From Alkalihalophilus pseudofirmus (GTDB lineage: Bacteria; Bacillota; Bacilli; Bacillales; Bacillaceae_D), in assembly GCF_029094545.1 (NCBI RefSeq), contig NZ_CP117835.1, forward strand, positions 2,398,001 through 2,462,000: a stretch of DNA of 64,000 nt. The letters are read 5' to 3'. This document shows positions 53,263 to 62,922 of the stretch, in pieces. Both the position numbers and the translations under genes were made by a program. The notes beneath the pieces are model-generated. The model searched no databases. It had not been told where the DNA came from and saw only the letters and a program-made list of their open reading frames with translations. Positions within the stretch are counted from its first letter, which is position 1; the number at the start of each line of letters is the position of its first letter.

Positions 53263-53276
53263 TCTTTGTTTTATTC

Positions 53277-53414
53277 CTACCCTTTAGGAGGAACGTAATC
53301 AGGCTGTTCATTGCCTTTAGTATTCATTTTTTTGCCTTTGTTCGTAGGTTCTTCACGCGGCTGCGTTCCGAGATGGTTAGGTCGGTATTGGTTAAAAGCT
53401 GTCGTTTTTTTCAA
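53277..53414 (-). CDS. SspN-like small acid-soluble spore protein, 45 aa
   Basis: Starts at TTG with GAGGGGA upstream. It contains PNHLGTQPRE and NKGKKM, the pattern of the SASP SspN, ending in a Pro/Lys-rich tail. Too short for most gene calling. The presence of tlp, sspO and sspP elsewhere in the window fits a spore-protein role, but sspN normally lies beside tlp and here it is about 8 kb away. Confidence 0.7.
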   Translation of the reverse strand: MKKTTAFNQYRPNHLGTQPREEPTNKGKKMNTKGNEQPDYVPPKG

Positions 53415-53493
53415 TGAAATCCCCTCCTCACCTTAGGATGGCACGGAGATCATTAAATATGACTGGAAACATCTTTATATCACTTACCTATCT

Positions 53494-53622
53494 CTATTTA
53501 TTAATTGCGTGACGCTGCTCCCACTTTTCTTCAAGCTGTTCTAATAATACCTTACTTTTTAAGATTTCTTCTTTATTCTCTCTCACTAATTGCTCAAATG
53601 ACACTTTTCTGACTTTTCTCAT
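53494..53622 (-). CDS. FbpB-like small basic protein, 42 aa
   Basis: MRKVRKVSFEQLVRENK followed by a Leu/Glu-rich helix and KWEQRH: the pattern of FbpB-family small basic proteins, which act in B. subtilis under Fur control with the sRNA FsrA in iron sparing. AGAGGAG lies 8 bases upstream. No Fur box was recognised close to the start, so the regulation is open. Confidence 0.7.
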   Translation of the reverse strand: MRKVRKVSFEQLVRENKEEILKSKVLLEQLEEKWEQRHAINK

Positions 53623-53681
53623 TAGAAACACTCCTCTTGTTTTTTATCCAGTTTGGCAACGGAGGAGGTTTTTTATACATG

Positions 53682-54410
53682 TTAACGCCCATTTTTTATT
53701 TGATCTTTCGTATCTGTAGGACTAATATATACTTTTCCTGATTCATCTATTGTCATTAAGAATATCTCTTTAGGGTTTTTGTACCCTTCTTTGTGAATTA
53801 ATTCTCGCAGCCATTCAATGGTTCCAAGATTTTTTAAATTCGCATGAATAATCTGTCCATCCTCAATAATGACAGAAGGATACCCTTTATTTGGGGTTTG
53901 TTTATTTAAATCATTCGGTGTGGCACTATCATAAGCAGACTTTTTAATGACGCTGATTTGCCCATTCATTTCTAGAACAGCATAATCCACCTCACTTAAA
54001 TCGCTTGCTCCATTTAAGCGCATATCCATCATAAATGACTCAAGTGTAACCTTTACTTTTCGTAATTGCTGATGAAGAATAACACCATTCCTTGCTAATA
54101 TAATTGGTTCATCTTCAATAACCCTTCTAAAACGAGGGGTTTTCAGTGCAATCATACTAAGTGTTAAATGGAGACCGGCAATGGTAGCAGCTGCTGTAAT
54201 CGGTCCTTGCAGTGCAAGAGATCCATCTGTTAAAGGTTCTCCTAAAATATCACCTATAACGACTCCAAATATAAAATCAAGCGCATCAATAGAACCCATG
54301 GAACGCTGTCCTACTACCTTTACGATTAAAAAAATATATACATACACAATAATGGCTCTTATTAAGAATCCGTGAATCGGTAATGTTTCAGATCCTAACC
54401 AAATGTCCAC
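53682..54410 (-). CDS. DUF421 (YetF-like) membrane protein
   Basis: 242 residues, three N-terminal membrane segments, then a cytoplasmic alpha/beta domain. IRAIIVYVYIFLIVKVVGQRSMGSIDALDFIFGVVIGDILGEPL and EDEPIILARNGVILHQQLRKVKVTLESFMMDMR-type sequence are the DUF421 pattern. Starts at GTG behind GGGGGA. Its neighbour is a DUF1657 gene, a common association. In the YetF relatives a role in spore or stress physiology is suggested, not shown. Confidence 0.88.
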   Translation of the reverse strand: MDIWLGSETLPIHGFLIRAIIVYVYIFLIVKVVGQRSMGSIDALDFIFGVVIGDILGEPLTDGSLALQGPITAAATIAGLHLTLSMIALKTPRFRRVIEDEPIILARNGVILHQQLRKVKVTLESFMMDMRLNGASDLSEVDYAVLEMNGQISVIKKSAYDSATPNDLNKQTPNKGYPSVIIEDGQIIHANLKNLGTIEWLRELIHKEGYKNPKEIFLMTIDESGKVYISPTDTKDQIKNGR

Positions 54411-54436
54411 TTTGAATCCCCCTATTCCGCATTCAT

Positions 54437-54474
54437 GAGATAAAACCGAAGAGCAACATCTTCGGTTTTATCTC
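54437..54474 (-). terminator. perfect hairpin between DUF1657 and DUF421 genes
   Basis: Sixteen-base arms GAGATAAAACCGAAGA / TCTTCGGTTTTATCTC around a six-base loop, only a few T after it. It may be a partial terminator that sets the ratio of the flanking genes. Confidence 0.75.
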
Positions 54475-54500
54475 TTAAAAACGCCTATGAATGAGTGTTG

Positions 54501-54767
54501 TTAATTACTTTGTTGATTTTTGTTTTGAGCCTGATTTTGATTAGCCTCACCTTGATTGGACTCACTTTGACTAAACTGCGGTTCTTCATTTAATACTTGA
54601 GCATATCTTCCTTCAAGCAATGTAAGAATATTCTTTTGCTGTTCGGCTAATTGTTCAAACATTTGCTTTGCTTTTTGATTTTCGGTTTCTAAACTGAATT
54701 GCGTTAAGCTCGATTGAACAGATTGCGCAGCTGCAATCGCTTGCTGCATTTGTGTTTGGACAGTCAT
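54501..54767 (-). CDS. DUF1657 protein
   Basis: 88 residues, all helical and Gln/Asn-rich (MQQAIAAAQSVQSSLTQFSLETENQKAKQMFEQLAEQQKNIL is the DUF1657 segment) with a Gln/Asn/Ser tail. This family occurs next to DUF421 and SpoVA-type genes in sporulating Firmicutes. TAGGTGAT precedes the ATG. It directly follows a SASP-like short gene by 8 bases. Confidence 0.85.
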   Translation of the reverse strand: MTVQTQMQQAIAAAQSVQSSLTQFSLETENQKAKQMFEQLAEQQKNILTLLEGRYAQVLNEEPQFSQSESNQGEANQNQAQNKNQQSN

Positions 54768-54775
54768 TGAATCAC

Positions 54776-54919
54776 CTACGAACGTTGATTTTTGTTCATC
54801 TTTTTTGCTTCTACTTCTGCATAAGACGCAAACTCTGTATCATAATGATTCTCTTTCCCTTGCTGTTTCGCATTATTGTTACGTTGTGCATTGGCATTGC
54901 CTTTCTTTTGACGACCCAT
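54776..54919 (-). CDS. short hydrophilic gamma-SASP-like protein, 47 aa
   Basis: MGRQKKGNANAQRNNNAKQ, then GKENHYDTEFASY. The Asn/Gln/Ala composition with TEFAS recalls one repeat of gamma-type SASP (SspE), a motif that GPR cleaves in germinating spores; identity is tentative. AAGGAGATG lies before its ATG. First gene of a likely operon with DUF1657. Confidence 0.65.
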   Translation of the reverse strand: MGRQKKGNANAQRNNNAKQQGKENHYDTEFASYAEVEAKKMNKNQRS

Positions 54920-55002
54920 TTTCTCATCTCCTTTAAAGTAAAATAAACGTACATTTCATATTGTGTACGTTTGATTTAAATTTATGTTGGTAAAATACAA
55001 TC

Positions 55003-55043
55003 AAAAAACCCCACTCGCAAACTAACCTGCAAGTGGGGTTTTT
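55003..55043 (-). terminator. terminator after RND pump gene
   Basis: AAAACCCCACT / AGTGGGGTTTT arms, 4 bases after the RND pump stop at 55047 on the minus strand; loop about 17 bases with further pairing. Confidence 0.85.
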
Positions 55044-55046
55044 GAA

Positions 55047-58000
55047 TTATTGATCTATATCTTTTTTATTTTCTTTTGAGGTATGAACAATTTGTTCTAA
55101 CAATTTCAAAATGTCATCTTTTGATAAAGAATCATCCTGAGTGGTTTGATCTTTTGGATTTTCATCCTTTGACACATTTGAGATTGATTGTTCAGTGTAG
55201 CCATACTCACTTACTCGTTCTGTTTCAACGATTGGTGGAAGAGATCTTGCACGATCATCCACTTCACTAAATTCCCCTTCGACTGTCACATAACGCCTTT
55301 TTCTCGTTTGTTTATCAAATAAACTGTAAACAACCGGTATGACAAACAATGTAAGGAACGTGCTACTGATTAACCCGCCAATAACAGCAAGAGCCATCGG
55401 CTGCTGCAGCTCGGCTCCCTCGCCTAAACCAAGGGCTAATGGAACCATCCCTAAAATGGTGGTAAGAGAGGTCATTAAAATTGGTCTAGTACGATCTTTT
55501 ACAGATACAACCAACGCTTCAAACGTACTCATTCCGCTTGCTTTACGCTGATTAACATAATCAACTAACACGATGGCATTATTAACGACTATACCTATCA
55601 AGACGATAAGCCCAATAAATACCGTTACACTTAATGCTGTTTGCGTTGCAAGTAGAGCAAGTGCCACACCGATCACAACAAGCGGTACTGTGAACATAAT
55701 AACAAACGGCATTTTAAAGGATTCAAATTGAGCTGCCATGACAAGATAAATGAAGATGATCGCAAGAACAATAGCCAAAGCCATGCTGCCAATCGAATCT
55801 TCTAATAGCTCTTGTTCCCCGCCGTAGCTGAATGTCGTCTGCTCATCTAATTCCACTTCATCTACAGCCTCTTCGACAAGCCTGCTAATATCACCAAGTG
55901 TAGTAGAAGTTGAGTAATACACAGTAAACTCTACAGCCTCTTCCTGCTGCATGCGCTGAATTGTTGCCGGGCTCTCTCCCTCCACTATTTCAGCTACTTC
56001 ACTTAAAGCAACAAATTCACCATTTCCGTTTTGAAGCTGCAGATTTTCAAGAGCTTCAATATCCTCGGTGAATTCAGGATCTAATTGCACAAAAATATCG
56101 TATAGATTATTATCATCTGTCTGCAATGCAGAAGCTAATTGTCCCCTTGTTAAATCATGCACCTGCTGGGCAATTTGCGCTGGTGCTAATGCATTTTCCC
56201 GAGCAAGCGTCCGGTCCACTTCAATTTGAATTTCAGGACTTGTTTCTTCAATACTTAATTCTAAGTCACGGACTTCACGTATTGATAATAACTCTTCTTC
56301 TAATTCTTGGGCAGATTCATATAACCGTTCAGAATTTGGGTCACTGATCGTAAAGACTAATGTATTAGCTTCCGTACCTAGTGAACCTACCGTTGATAAA
56401 GAAATTTCTGCATCACGATCAACTCTCGCTACTTCAGTTTCAATCGATTCAATAAAATCACTTGTTGAGATCTGGCGCTGGTCAAGCGGTGCCATATTGA
56501 CAAAAATTTGAGCCTGATGACTTCCCGAATTCCCCATCATCACATTTTGTTCACTAGATCCCGCTGTTGAAACAAAGTCAGAAATTTCTCTGTAATCACT
56601 TAAGACGTCTTCAATTGCATTGACTGTCTCTTGAGTGCGGTCAACCGTCGTTCCTTGCTCTAGCTCGACATCAACAGTAAATGTTCCTTGATCGCTGTCA
56701 GGAATTAATTCAGTGCCGACGTTCATTAAACCTAAGCCACCTACAACAAGTAAAATAAACGTAATGAAGAGTACAGCTAGGCGATGCATTAATACCCAGC
56801 GAATCGAGCGGTCCATCCCTTTCATAAAGGAAGACTGCATCCGTTTTGCTTCACGATCTTCATTCGGCTTCTTCAGTATTCTGCTTGCAATCATTGGTAC
56901 GACTGTTAAAGCCACCAATAAGGAGGCAAGCAAACTGAAGGAAACAGCTAATGCAAATTCTCTAAATAAGTTAGCAACAAGTCCGCTGATAAACACGATA
57001 GGTAAAAAGACCGAAACGGTGGTCAGCGTAGAGGCAATAATCGCACTTGAAACTTCTTTTGTTCCATCAAGCGCTGCTTGTTTTGGTTTTTTATTCATTG
57101 ATAGATGCCTGTATATATTCTCGATTACCACAATGGCATTATCAACGAGCATTCCAATTCCTAAGGCTAAACCACCTAAGCTCATTAGATTTAAGCCGAT
57201 TCCTGCAAAATATAAAAAGGCAAACGTAACAATAATTGAAAATGGTATCGCAATCCCGACAATTAAAGGCGTCTTCAAATTACGAAGGAAGAAGAACAAG
57301 ACCAGCATAGCTAGAATCCCCCCGAAAATAAGGGCATTTGTTACACTAGCAATCGCTGAATTAATATAACTTCCTTCATCGTATAACATGACAGCATTCA
57401 GCTCATCATATTTTGAATCATCCAGCAGTTCATCCATCCGGTCATTTACGGCATTAGATACTAAAACCGTATTTGATTCCGATTCTTTCATGATGGTGAA
57501 TTGAATAGCTGGTTCTTGATTAGCTCTAGTGATCACTTCTGTATCACCAGTAGTCACCTCAACCTCAGCTACATCGGTTAACGTGAGTTCACTGCCGTCA
57601 GCAGAAACACCCACTACTAATTCTTCAATCTCTTCCACTGTAACAAGCTCACTGATCACACGAGTTGTTAAGCTTAAGTCACCATTTGAAACCGTCCCAC
57701 CTGGCATGGAGGTATTGTGAGATTGAATCGTTTGAATAATGTCTTGCTGTGTTAGATTATTGGTTGTCAGTTCATCTTGATTTAAATTAATCTGTACTTC
57801 TTCAATCATGCTTCCAGCTTCATCAATACTTGCTACACCTGGAACTTTCTCTAACTCAAGTCTTAGGTCATCAACTAAATCTTGAATAGCTAGAATATCG
57901 TCATCACCCGTAATGGCAAGCTGCATCATCGGCATCATGGATGGATCGAACTTTAAAAAGCTCGGTTCGTTTGCATCATCAGGAAGAGGTGTTTGACGGA

Positions 58001-58328
58001 TCGTATTTATAATGTCTAGTTCTACATCATCAATAGATGTAGTCCAGCTGAATTCAAGCAAAATCAGCGTCATACCCTCACTGGTCGTTGAACTAATTTT
58101 ATTCAGCCCAGAGGTGGTGGCAAGCTGACTTTCAAGAGGCTTAGTCACTTTATCTTCTACTTCTTCTGGACTTGCCCCTGAATAACTCGTTACAACAGCC
58201 GCTACAGGAGGATTGATATTAGGGAAAAGCTGCAGGGGTAAATTCGTAACAGAGACAAAGCCGAAAATTAAAAACAAAAGCATTGCCACAATTGTAAATT
58301 TAGGGCGTCTGATTGAAAAGTTTGTCAT
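55047..58328 (-). CDS. swrC: RND-family efflux pump (SwrC/YerP type)
   Basis: 1093 residues, 12 membrane segments and two large extracellular loops, the HAE1/AcrB layout. IRRPKFTIVAMLLFLIFGFVSVTNLPLQLFPNINPP at the N terminus; LGGLALGIGMLVDNAIVVIENIYRHL and VVNNAIVLVDYVNQRKA carry the proton-relay Asp pair in TM4. No periplasmic adaptor gene is near, as in Gram-positive SwrC, which exports surfactin-like amphiphiles. Start ATG 58328 has AAAGGAG upstream; the 20 codons before have no site. A MarR gene and tandem repeats sit just upstream. Confidence 0.93.
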   Translation of the reverse strand: MTNFSIRRPKFTIVAMLLFLIFGFVSVTNLPLQLFPNINPPVAAVVTSYSGASPEEVEDKVTKPLESQLATTSGLNKISSTTSEGMTLILLEFSWTTSIDDVELDIINTIRQTPLPDDANEPSFLKFDPSMMPMMQLAITGDDDILAIQDLVDDLRLELEKVPGVASIDEAGSMIEEVQINLNQDELTTNNLTQQDIIQTIQSHNTSMPGGTVSNGDLSLTTRVISELVTVEEIEELVVGVSADGSELTLTDVAEVEVTTGDTEVITRANQEPAIQFTIMKESESNTVLVSNAVNDRMDELLDDSKYDELNAVMLYDEGSYINSAIASVTNALIFGGILAMLVLFFFLRNLKTPLIVGIAIPFSIIVTFAFLYFAGIGLNLMSLGGLALGIGMLVDNAIVVIENIYRHLSMNKKPKQAALDGTKEVSSAIIASTLTTVSVFLPIVFISGLVANLFREFALAVSFSLLASLLVALTVVPMIASRILKKPNEDREAKRMQSSFMKGMDRSIRWVLMHRLAVLFITFILLVVGGLGLMNVGTELIPDSDQGTFTVDVELEQGTTVDRTQETVNAIEDVLSDYREISDFVSTAGSSEQNVMMGNSGSHQAQIFVNMAPLDQRQISTSDFIESIETEVARVDRDAEISLSTVGSLGTEANTLVFTISDPNSERLYESAQELEEELLSIREVRDLELSIEETSPEIQIEVDRTLARENALAPAQIAQQVHDLTRGQLASALQTDDNNLYDIFVQLDPEFTEDIEALENLQLQNGNGEFVALSEVAEIVEGESPATIQRMQQEEAVEFTVYYSTSTTLGDISRLVEEAVDEVELDEQTTFSYGGEQELLEDSIGSMALAIVLAIIFIYLVMAAQFESFKMPFVIMFTVPLVVIGVALALLATQTALSVTVFIGLIVLIGIVVNNAIVLVDYVNQRKASGMSTFEALVVSVKDRTRPILMTSLTTILGMVPLALGLGEGAELQQPMALAVIGGLISSTFLTLFVIPVVYSLFDKQTRKRRYVTVEGEFSEVDDRARSLPPIVETERVSEYGYTEQSISNVSKDENPKDQTTQDDSLSKDDILKLLEQIVHTSKENKKDIDQ

Positions 58329-58427
58329 TTGTGCGTTTTCTCCTTTGTTTATGCGCGATTTTCTATAAGTTAACAAGAAGACATACAATAAAACGTATAT
58401 GTACTTGTACTTTTCATTTCGAATGAG

Positions 58428-58472
58428 TTAACTGTTTAATGTCTTACTGTTTAATTTCTTAACTGTTTTCAT
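58428..58472. promoter_or_regulatory. three tandem direct repeats in front of the RND pump gene
   Basis: TTAACTGTTTAATGTC, TTACTGTTTAATTTC and TTAACTGTTTTCAT follow each other at 15-16 base steps between the pump start and the MarR stop. They may be binding sites for the MarR protein or form part of the promoter. Confidence 0.6.
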
Positions 58473-58526
58473 ACTAAATGATTTCAAAATAGTTGGCAAT
58501 TACTTTCACTTACAAGTCATAAATGT

Positions 58527-58976
58527 TCACGATTTGTCCTTTTTTTCTTTTAATATGATCTCATCGAGCTTTTGAAGTGTGTCTCTGACATGATATAAGT
58601 CTTCAATTGGTAATTTCGTTAAATAGATATTCATCATTTTTTGTTCGAGCTTAAATAATTCATGTTGAATTCTCTGACCATTGTTCCCTAATATTAGATT
58701 CATTTCTCTTCGATTTTCATGATTTACTTCTCTGATTACAATGTCTTCCTCTTCAAGTTTTGTCATCGACTGACTAACAGCGCTCTTAGAGATTTCAAAG
58801 TACTGGGCTATTTCTGAAATGGTTGTTTCCGGTTTTTTCAGAATAAGAAATAAAATTGCCACCTGTCTTTTTGTTAAATGAAATTCATTTAATATTTCTA
58901 AATCAGGGATGAAGTGCTTTCCAATACTTCTCATTAGATCATCTAGTTCAATTAATACTTTTTTATATTCTTCCAT
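58527..58976 (-). CDS. MarR-family transcriptional regulator
   Basis: 149 residues. Winged-helix core: LTKRQVAILFLILKKPETTISEIAQYFEISKSAVSQSMTKLEEEDIVIREV, then the wing with ENRREMNLILGNNG. It lies about 200 bases before the RND pump on the same strand. Start ATG 58976 has GGAG nine bases upstream; an ATG three codons earlier is too close. Likely local repressor of the pump and of itself. Confidence 0.92.
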   Translation of the reverse strand: MEEYKKVLIELDDLMRSIGKHFIPDLEILNEFHLTKRQVAILFLILKKPETTISEIAQYFEISKSAVSQSMTKLEEEDIVIREVNHENRREMNLILGNNGQRIQHELFKLEQKMMNIYLTKLPIEDLYHVRDTLQKLDEIILKEKKDKS

Positions 58977-59006
58977 TCTCACCATCTCCAGCTTTCTAAT
59001 CCATTT

Positions 59007-59021
59007 CTAGAAACTTTCTAG
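59007..59021. promoter_or_regulatory. palindrome upstream of marR gene
   Basis: CTAGAAA-C-TTTCTAG, a perfect 15-base palindrome just upstream of the MarR start, typical in size and place for an auto-regulatory MarR operator. It shares little with the direct repeats at 58428-58472. Confidence 0.6.
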
Positions 59022-59062
59022 GTTGATTTTAACAAGCTTTCAATAAAAAAGATAATCATATC

Positions 59063-59096
59063 AAAAAACAGCCTGCCGCACAGGCAGACTGTTTTC
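59063..59096 (-). terminator. terminator after citB
   Basis: On the minus strand AACAGTCTGCC, five-base loop, GGCAGGCTGTT (one G-U) and TTTTT, 21 bases after the stop at 59117. Confidence 0.88.
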
Positions 59097-59116
59097 TTAT
59101 GATTGCTTCAATTCGT

Positions 59117-61840
59117 TTATGCTTCGATTTGAGCAAATTTACTGCGTAGTACCATCTGAAGGATACCGCCATGACGGTAGTAATCCATTTCAACTTCACT
59201 ATCAAAACGAACAAGTACTTCAAATTCTTTTTGGTTGCCATCTTTATCTGTTGCAACAACCTTCACCATATCACGAGGTCTAACATCGTTTGTGATTTGT
59301 ACATCGAATGCTTCTTCTCCAGTTAATCCAAGAGACTCCGCGCTGTCGCCTTCTTTGAATTGAAGTGGAAGAACACCCATTAGTACTAGGTTACTGCGGT
59401 GAATACGCTCATAGCTCTCAGCGATAACTGTTTTTATGCCAAGAAGGTTTGTACCTTTAGCAGCCCAGTCACGTGAGCTTCCCATACCGTAATCTTTACC
59501 AGCTAGGATCGCAAGACCTGTATTTGTTTCTTTGTATTTCATAGCTGCATCATAAATTGACATAACTTCGCCTGTTGGCCAGAACGTTGTGAAGCCGCCT
59601 TCTGTACCAGGAGCAATTTGGTTGCGGATACGGATGTTAGCAAATGTACCTCTCATCATGACGTCATGGTTACCACGACGCGAACCATAAGAGTTGAAAT
59701 CACGAGGCTCAACGCCTTTAGAGATCAAGTATTTACCAGCAGGTGTATCTTTACCAATTGCACCAGCAGGTGAAATATGGTCAGTTGTTACCGTATCACC
59801 AAACTTACCAATTACACGCAGGCTTGATAATGGTGCGATATCTTTAGGATCTTTTGAAAGACCTTCAAAGAACGGAGGATTGGCAATGTAAGTAGACTCA
59901 TCATCCCACTTATAAAGCGCATCATCAGTTGTTTTGATATCGTTCCAACGATCGTTGCTGTCGAATACATTATTGTATTCACGACGGAACAATTCAGGTG
60001 TAACTGTTTTGTTCACAACGTCTTTTACTTCATCAGCTGTAGGCCAGATGTCTTTGAAGAATACATCTTTACCATCTTTATCTTGACCGATTGGGTCATT
60101 TTGAAGATCAATATCTACCGTACCAGCAAGCGCATAAGCCACAACAAGCGGTGGTGATGCAAGGTAGTTAGCTTTTACTAGAGGGTGAATACGTCCTTCA
60201 AAGTTACGGTTACCAGAAAGTACAGATGTCACTGTAAGGTCATTTGCCCCAACTGCTGCTTCAACCTCATCTTCTAGTGGACCAGAGTTACCGATACATG
60301 TCGTACAGCCGTAACCTACGATGTTAAAGCCTAATTGCTCCATGTATGGAAGTAATCCTGAATCTTTTAAGTAACCTGTAACAACTTTTGAACCAGGTGC
60401 TAAAGATGTCTTAACAAATGTAGGAACATCTAGACCAAGCTCAACAGCTTTTTTCGCTACAAGACCAGCCCCGACAAGTACGTATGGGTTAGAAGTGTTC
60501 GTACAGCTTGTGATTGCTGCAATAGCGATTGAGCCCGTTGTCATTTCTGCTTCACGGCCATCTTTAAAGCTTACTGCAACTTTCTTATTGAATTCATCTT
60601 CTGTTAATCCTAGACCTTGAGTTCCTTGTGGTGCCACAACTGCATCACGGAAAGATTTTTGCATTTGTGAAAGTGGAACTAAATCTTGCGGACGCTTAGG
60701 ACCAGAAAGATTCGCTTCGATTTGAGAAAGGTCAATTTCTACTGTATCTGTATAAACTGGATCTTCTGTTTCACCAGCTACATAGAATAAGTTGTTTGCA
60801 CGGCTGTACTCTTCAACAAGCTTGATTTGTTCTTCAGAGCGACCAGTTAGTCTCATGTAGTTAAGAGCTTCCTCATCTACAGGGAAGAATCCGCATGTTG
60901 CACCGTATTCTGGAGCCATGTTAGAAATAGTTGCACGGTCAGCTAAAGGCATTTCAGCTAGTCCTGGACCGAAGAATTCAACAAATTTACCAACAACTTT
61001 TTTCTCACGAAGTACTTGTGTTACTTTAAGTGCTACGTCTGTAGCTGTTGTTCCGCTTGGAAGAGATCCGACAAATTTACATCCGATAACTTCTGGAACT
61101 GGGAAGTATGAAGGTTGTCCAAGCATTCCAGCTTCCGCTTCGATACCACCAACACCCCATCCAAGGACACCAATACCATTGATCATCGTTGTATGAGAGT
61201 CAGTACCTACTAATGTGTCAGGGAATGCAACTGTTTCGCCGTCTTGTTCAACAGCGTGAACAACATTCGCTAAATACTCTAAGTTAACTTGGTGAACGAT
61301 CCCTGTTGCTGGCGGTACAGCATTGTAGTTGTTAAATGCTTTTTTAGCCCAGCTAAGGAATTGATAACGCTCTTCGTTACGTTGGAATTCAAGATTCATA
61401 TTAAAGTCAAGTGAATCATTTGTACCTGCTTTGTCCACCTGTACAGAGTGGTCAATAACAAGGTCTACTGGGATTTCAGGGTTGATTTGGTCAGGGTCTC
61501 CACCCATATCAGCCATTGCTTTACGTAGAGACGCTAAGTCAACAACTGCTGGTACACCTGTGAAGTCTTGTAGGATTACGCGTGATGGTTTGAATGGAAC
61601 GTCGATTTCTTTTAATTCGTTTGTTCCCCATTTCGCAAGGTTCTCAACATGCTCCTTTTTGATTACATAGCCATCATGTTGACGAAGCACCGATTCAAGT
61701 AAAACCTTTACTGAATATGGAAGTTTCGTCACATTACCTACTCCAGCATCTTCTAATGCCTTTAGTGAGTAGTAGTTATACGTCTTTCCGTCAATTGAAA
61801 ATGACGAACGTGCATTAAAAACATCCTGTTTGTTTGACAT
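59117..61840 (-). CDS. citB: aconitate hydratase (AcnA type)
   Basis: 907 residues. Interconverts citrate and isocitrate; in Bacillus it also binds RNA when iron is short. Cluster Cys ligands lie in [11 protein letters not shown] and [41 protein letters not shown] and [17 protein letters not shown] are substrate-binding signatures. Start ATG 61840 with AAGGAGGG seven bases upstream; 12 earlier codons overlap that site. sspO and sspP lie just upstream, divergent, as in B. subtilis. Upstream: a -35/-10 pair and a cre-like site. Confidence 0.97.
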   Translation of the reverse strand: MSNKQDVFNARSSFSIDGKTYNYYSLKALEDAGVGNVTKLPYSVKVLLESVLRQHDGYVIKKEHVENLAKWGTNELKEIDVPFKPSRVILQDFTGVPAVVDLASLRKAMADMGGDPDQINPEIPVDLVIDHSVQVDKAGTNDSLDFNMNLEFQRNEERYQFLSWAKKAFNNYNAVPPATGIVHQVNLEYLANVVHAVEQDGETVAFPDTLVGTDSHTTMINGIGVLGWGVGGIEAEAGMLGQPSYFPVPEVIGCKFVGSLPSGTTATDVALKVTQVLREKKVVGKFVEFFGPGLAEMPLADRATISNMAPEYGATCGFFPVDEEALNYMRLTGRSEEQIKLVEEYSRANNLFYVAGETEDPVYTDTVEIDLSQIEANLSGPKRPQDLVPLSQMQKSFRDAVVAPQGTQGLGLTEDEFNKKVAVSFKDGREAEMTTGSIAIAAITSCTNTSNPYVLVGAGLVAKKAVELGLDVPTFVKTSLAPGSKVVTGYLKDSGLLPYMEQLGFNIVGYGCTTCIGNSGPLEDEVEAAVGANDLTVTSVLSGNRNFEGRIHPLVKANYLASPPLVVAYALAGTVDIDLQNDPIGQDKDGKDVFFKDIWPTADEVKDVVNKTVTPELFRREYNNVFDSNDRWNDIKTTDDALYKWDDESTYIANPPFFEGLSKDPKDIAPLSSLRVIGKFGDTVTTDHISPAGAIGKDTPAGKYLISKGVEPRDFNSYGSRRGNHDVMMRGTFANIRIRNQIAPGTEGGFTTFWPTGEVMSIYDAAMKYKETNTGLAILAGKDYGMGSSRDWAAKGTNLLGIKTVIAESYERIHRSNLVLMGVLPLQFKEGDSAESLGLTGEEAFDVQITNDVRPRDMVKVVATDKDGNQKEFEVLVRFDSEVEMDYYRHGGILQMVLRSKFAQIEA

Positions 61841-61864
61841 ATGTATACCCTCCTTCTCCAGACT

Positions 61865-61893
61865 ATCATACCGCAAACTGTCAAAATTGTCTA
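61865..61893 (-). promoter_or_regulatory. predicted citB promoter
   Basis: On the minus strand TAGACA, 17-base spacer, TATGAT (five of six matches each), placing the start point only some 15-20 bases before the ribosome binding site. Confidence 0.65.
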
Positions 61894-61935
61894 AATGAAT
61901 GATCGGCAGTTTTTAAACGGTATGTTGATAAAAAT

Positions 61936-61949
61936 AGTAAGCGCTTTAA
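61936..61949 (-). promoter_or_regulatory. cre-like site upstream of citB promoter
   Basis: On the minus strand TTAAAGCGCTTACT, 12 of 14 matches to the cre consensus (the second and last positions differ). It lies about 45 bases upstream of the -35 box. The AAGCGCTT core is common, so the call is cautious. No clear CcpC dyad was found. Confidence 0.4.
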
Positions 61950-62109
61950 TTTATGTACGCGCACTTCCTTCTTTAGAATAGCAAAAGTTGTCTTAAGAAT
62001 AAATGGATTTTTGAAATTTTGTAGACAATTTAGCAAAAATATTTCGATTGCTGTCAAAACGCATATGAAAATCTGTTGAATGTACACACTAAGAGCGGAG
62101 GTGAGATCA

Positions 62110-62271
62110 ATGACAAAGAAGAAGTCAAACCACATTATTCCGGGTATGAACCATGCTTCAGGTCAAGGCAAGGGCACTGGGTACAACTCGCAATTTAATC
62201 AAGAATCTGCTAACGAGCCATTAACTGAAATGGAACGTCAGAATAACAAAAAGACGAAGAAACGCCAGTAA
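62110..62271 (+). CDS. sspO: small acid-soluble spore protein O
   Basis: 53 residues. [22 protein letters not shown] and [16 protein letters not shown] match SspO (formerly CotK). Start ATG 62110 behind GCGGAGGTGA. Spore core protein made in the forespore. It lies next to citB and about 450 bases before sspP, the same order as in B. subtilis. Confidence 0.93.
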   Translation: MTKKKSNHIIPGMNHASGQGKGTGYNSQFNQESANEPLTEMERQNNKKTKKRQ

Positions 62272-62317
62272 GCGACTGATGACGGATACGATTGCCCTAG
62301 TTGAAATAGAACACTAT

Positions 62318-62367
62318 AAAAAAGCACTAGTTCCTCACTAAAACTTGAGGAGCTAGTGCTTTTTTTA
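62318..62367. terminator. large bidirectional terminator
   Basis: AAAAAGCACTAG and CTAGTGCTTTTTT arms with an inner TTCCTCA/TGAGGAG pair. It ends sspO and the minus-strand gene ending at 62365. Confidence 0.9.
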
Positions 62368-62613
62368 CATTTGAGACCGTAATTGCTCGATTTGCTGCTG
62401 GTACTGCTCTAATTGTGCGCGCTGGTGTTCAGAAGCCACTTCAAGTGCTTTCTGAATTTGCTGCACGGCTTCTTCTACCTCTTGTTCAGCTCGTTTAGTG
62501 TGAACTCCAACCTCTGCAGCATGGCTGTTTATATTCCCTACAGCTTGTTCTGCCTGGACTACAGCTTGCTGTGCTGCTTGAAATGCTTGTTGTTTATTTT
62601 TTTGATATGGCAT
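62365..62613 (-). CDS. coiled-coil protein, 82 aa
   Basis: Almost wholly helical with Gln/Ala/Glu heptads (QAVVQAEQAVGNINSHAAEV; TKRAEQEVEEAVQQIQKAL). No cysteine, no membrane segment. Its place between sspO and sspP suggests a spore-related small protein, but I recognise no named family. GGAGGGT precedes the ATG. Confidence 0.75.
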   Translation of the reverse strand: MPYQKNKQQAFQAAQQAVVQAEQAVGNINSHAAEVGVHTKRAEQEVEEAVQQIQKALEVASEHQRAQLEQYQQQIEQLRSQM

Positions 62614-62727
62614 GATTCATACCCTCCTTAAAATGACTGCGTACAAGCTTAGGTTTCGAAAATTCCTTTTAATTATTCGTATAGCACTAAGGTATTTTCC
62701 CATACTAACGGTGAGGAGGGATGATCT

Positions 62728-62865
62728 ATGACTGAACGCAACACTTATAAAGACCAGCGTAAAAATGCGCCAAAAGAAAATAACCCTGGACAGCCAGAGC
62801 CGATGAGTGGTTCTAAGAAAGTAAAAAAAGCCAATCATGTTGGGCAGACAGACGGCGAAGGTTAA
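62728..62865 (+). CDS. sspP: small acid-soluble spore protein P
   Basis: 45 residues; [19 protein letters not shown] matches SspP. GAGGAGGG stands before the ATG. Too short for most gene callers. Terminator at 62885. Together with sspO and tlp it marks a spore former. Confidence 0.9.
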   Translation: MTERNTYKDQRKNAPKENNPGQPEPMSGSKKVKKANHVGQTDGEG

Positions 62866-62884
62866 ACAACAATACGCTCGACAA

Positions 62885-62915
62885 AAGGCCTTTCACCTAT
62901 AATGTGAAAGGCCTT
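62885..62915. terminator. bidirectional terminator
   Basis: AAGGCCTTTCAC, seven-base loop, GTGAAAGGCCTT between sspP and the thioesterase gene. Confidence 0.88.
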
Positions 62916-62922
62916 AGCGCTG

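Noticed and set aside
56713-57369. 218-codon plus-strand frame within the RND pump gene
   Set aside because: Antisense shadow of a highly conserved gene, without start signals.
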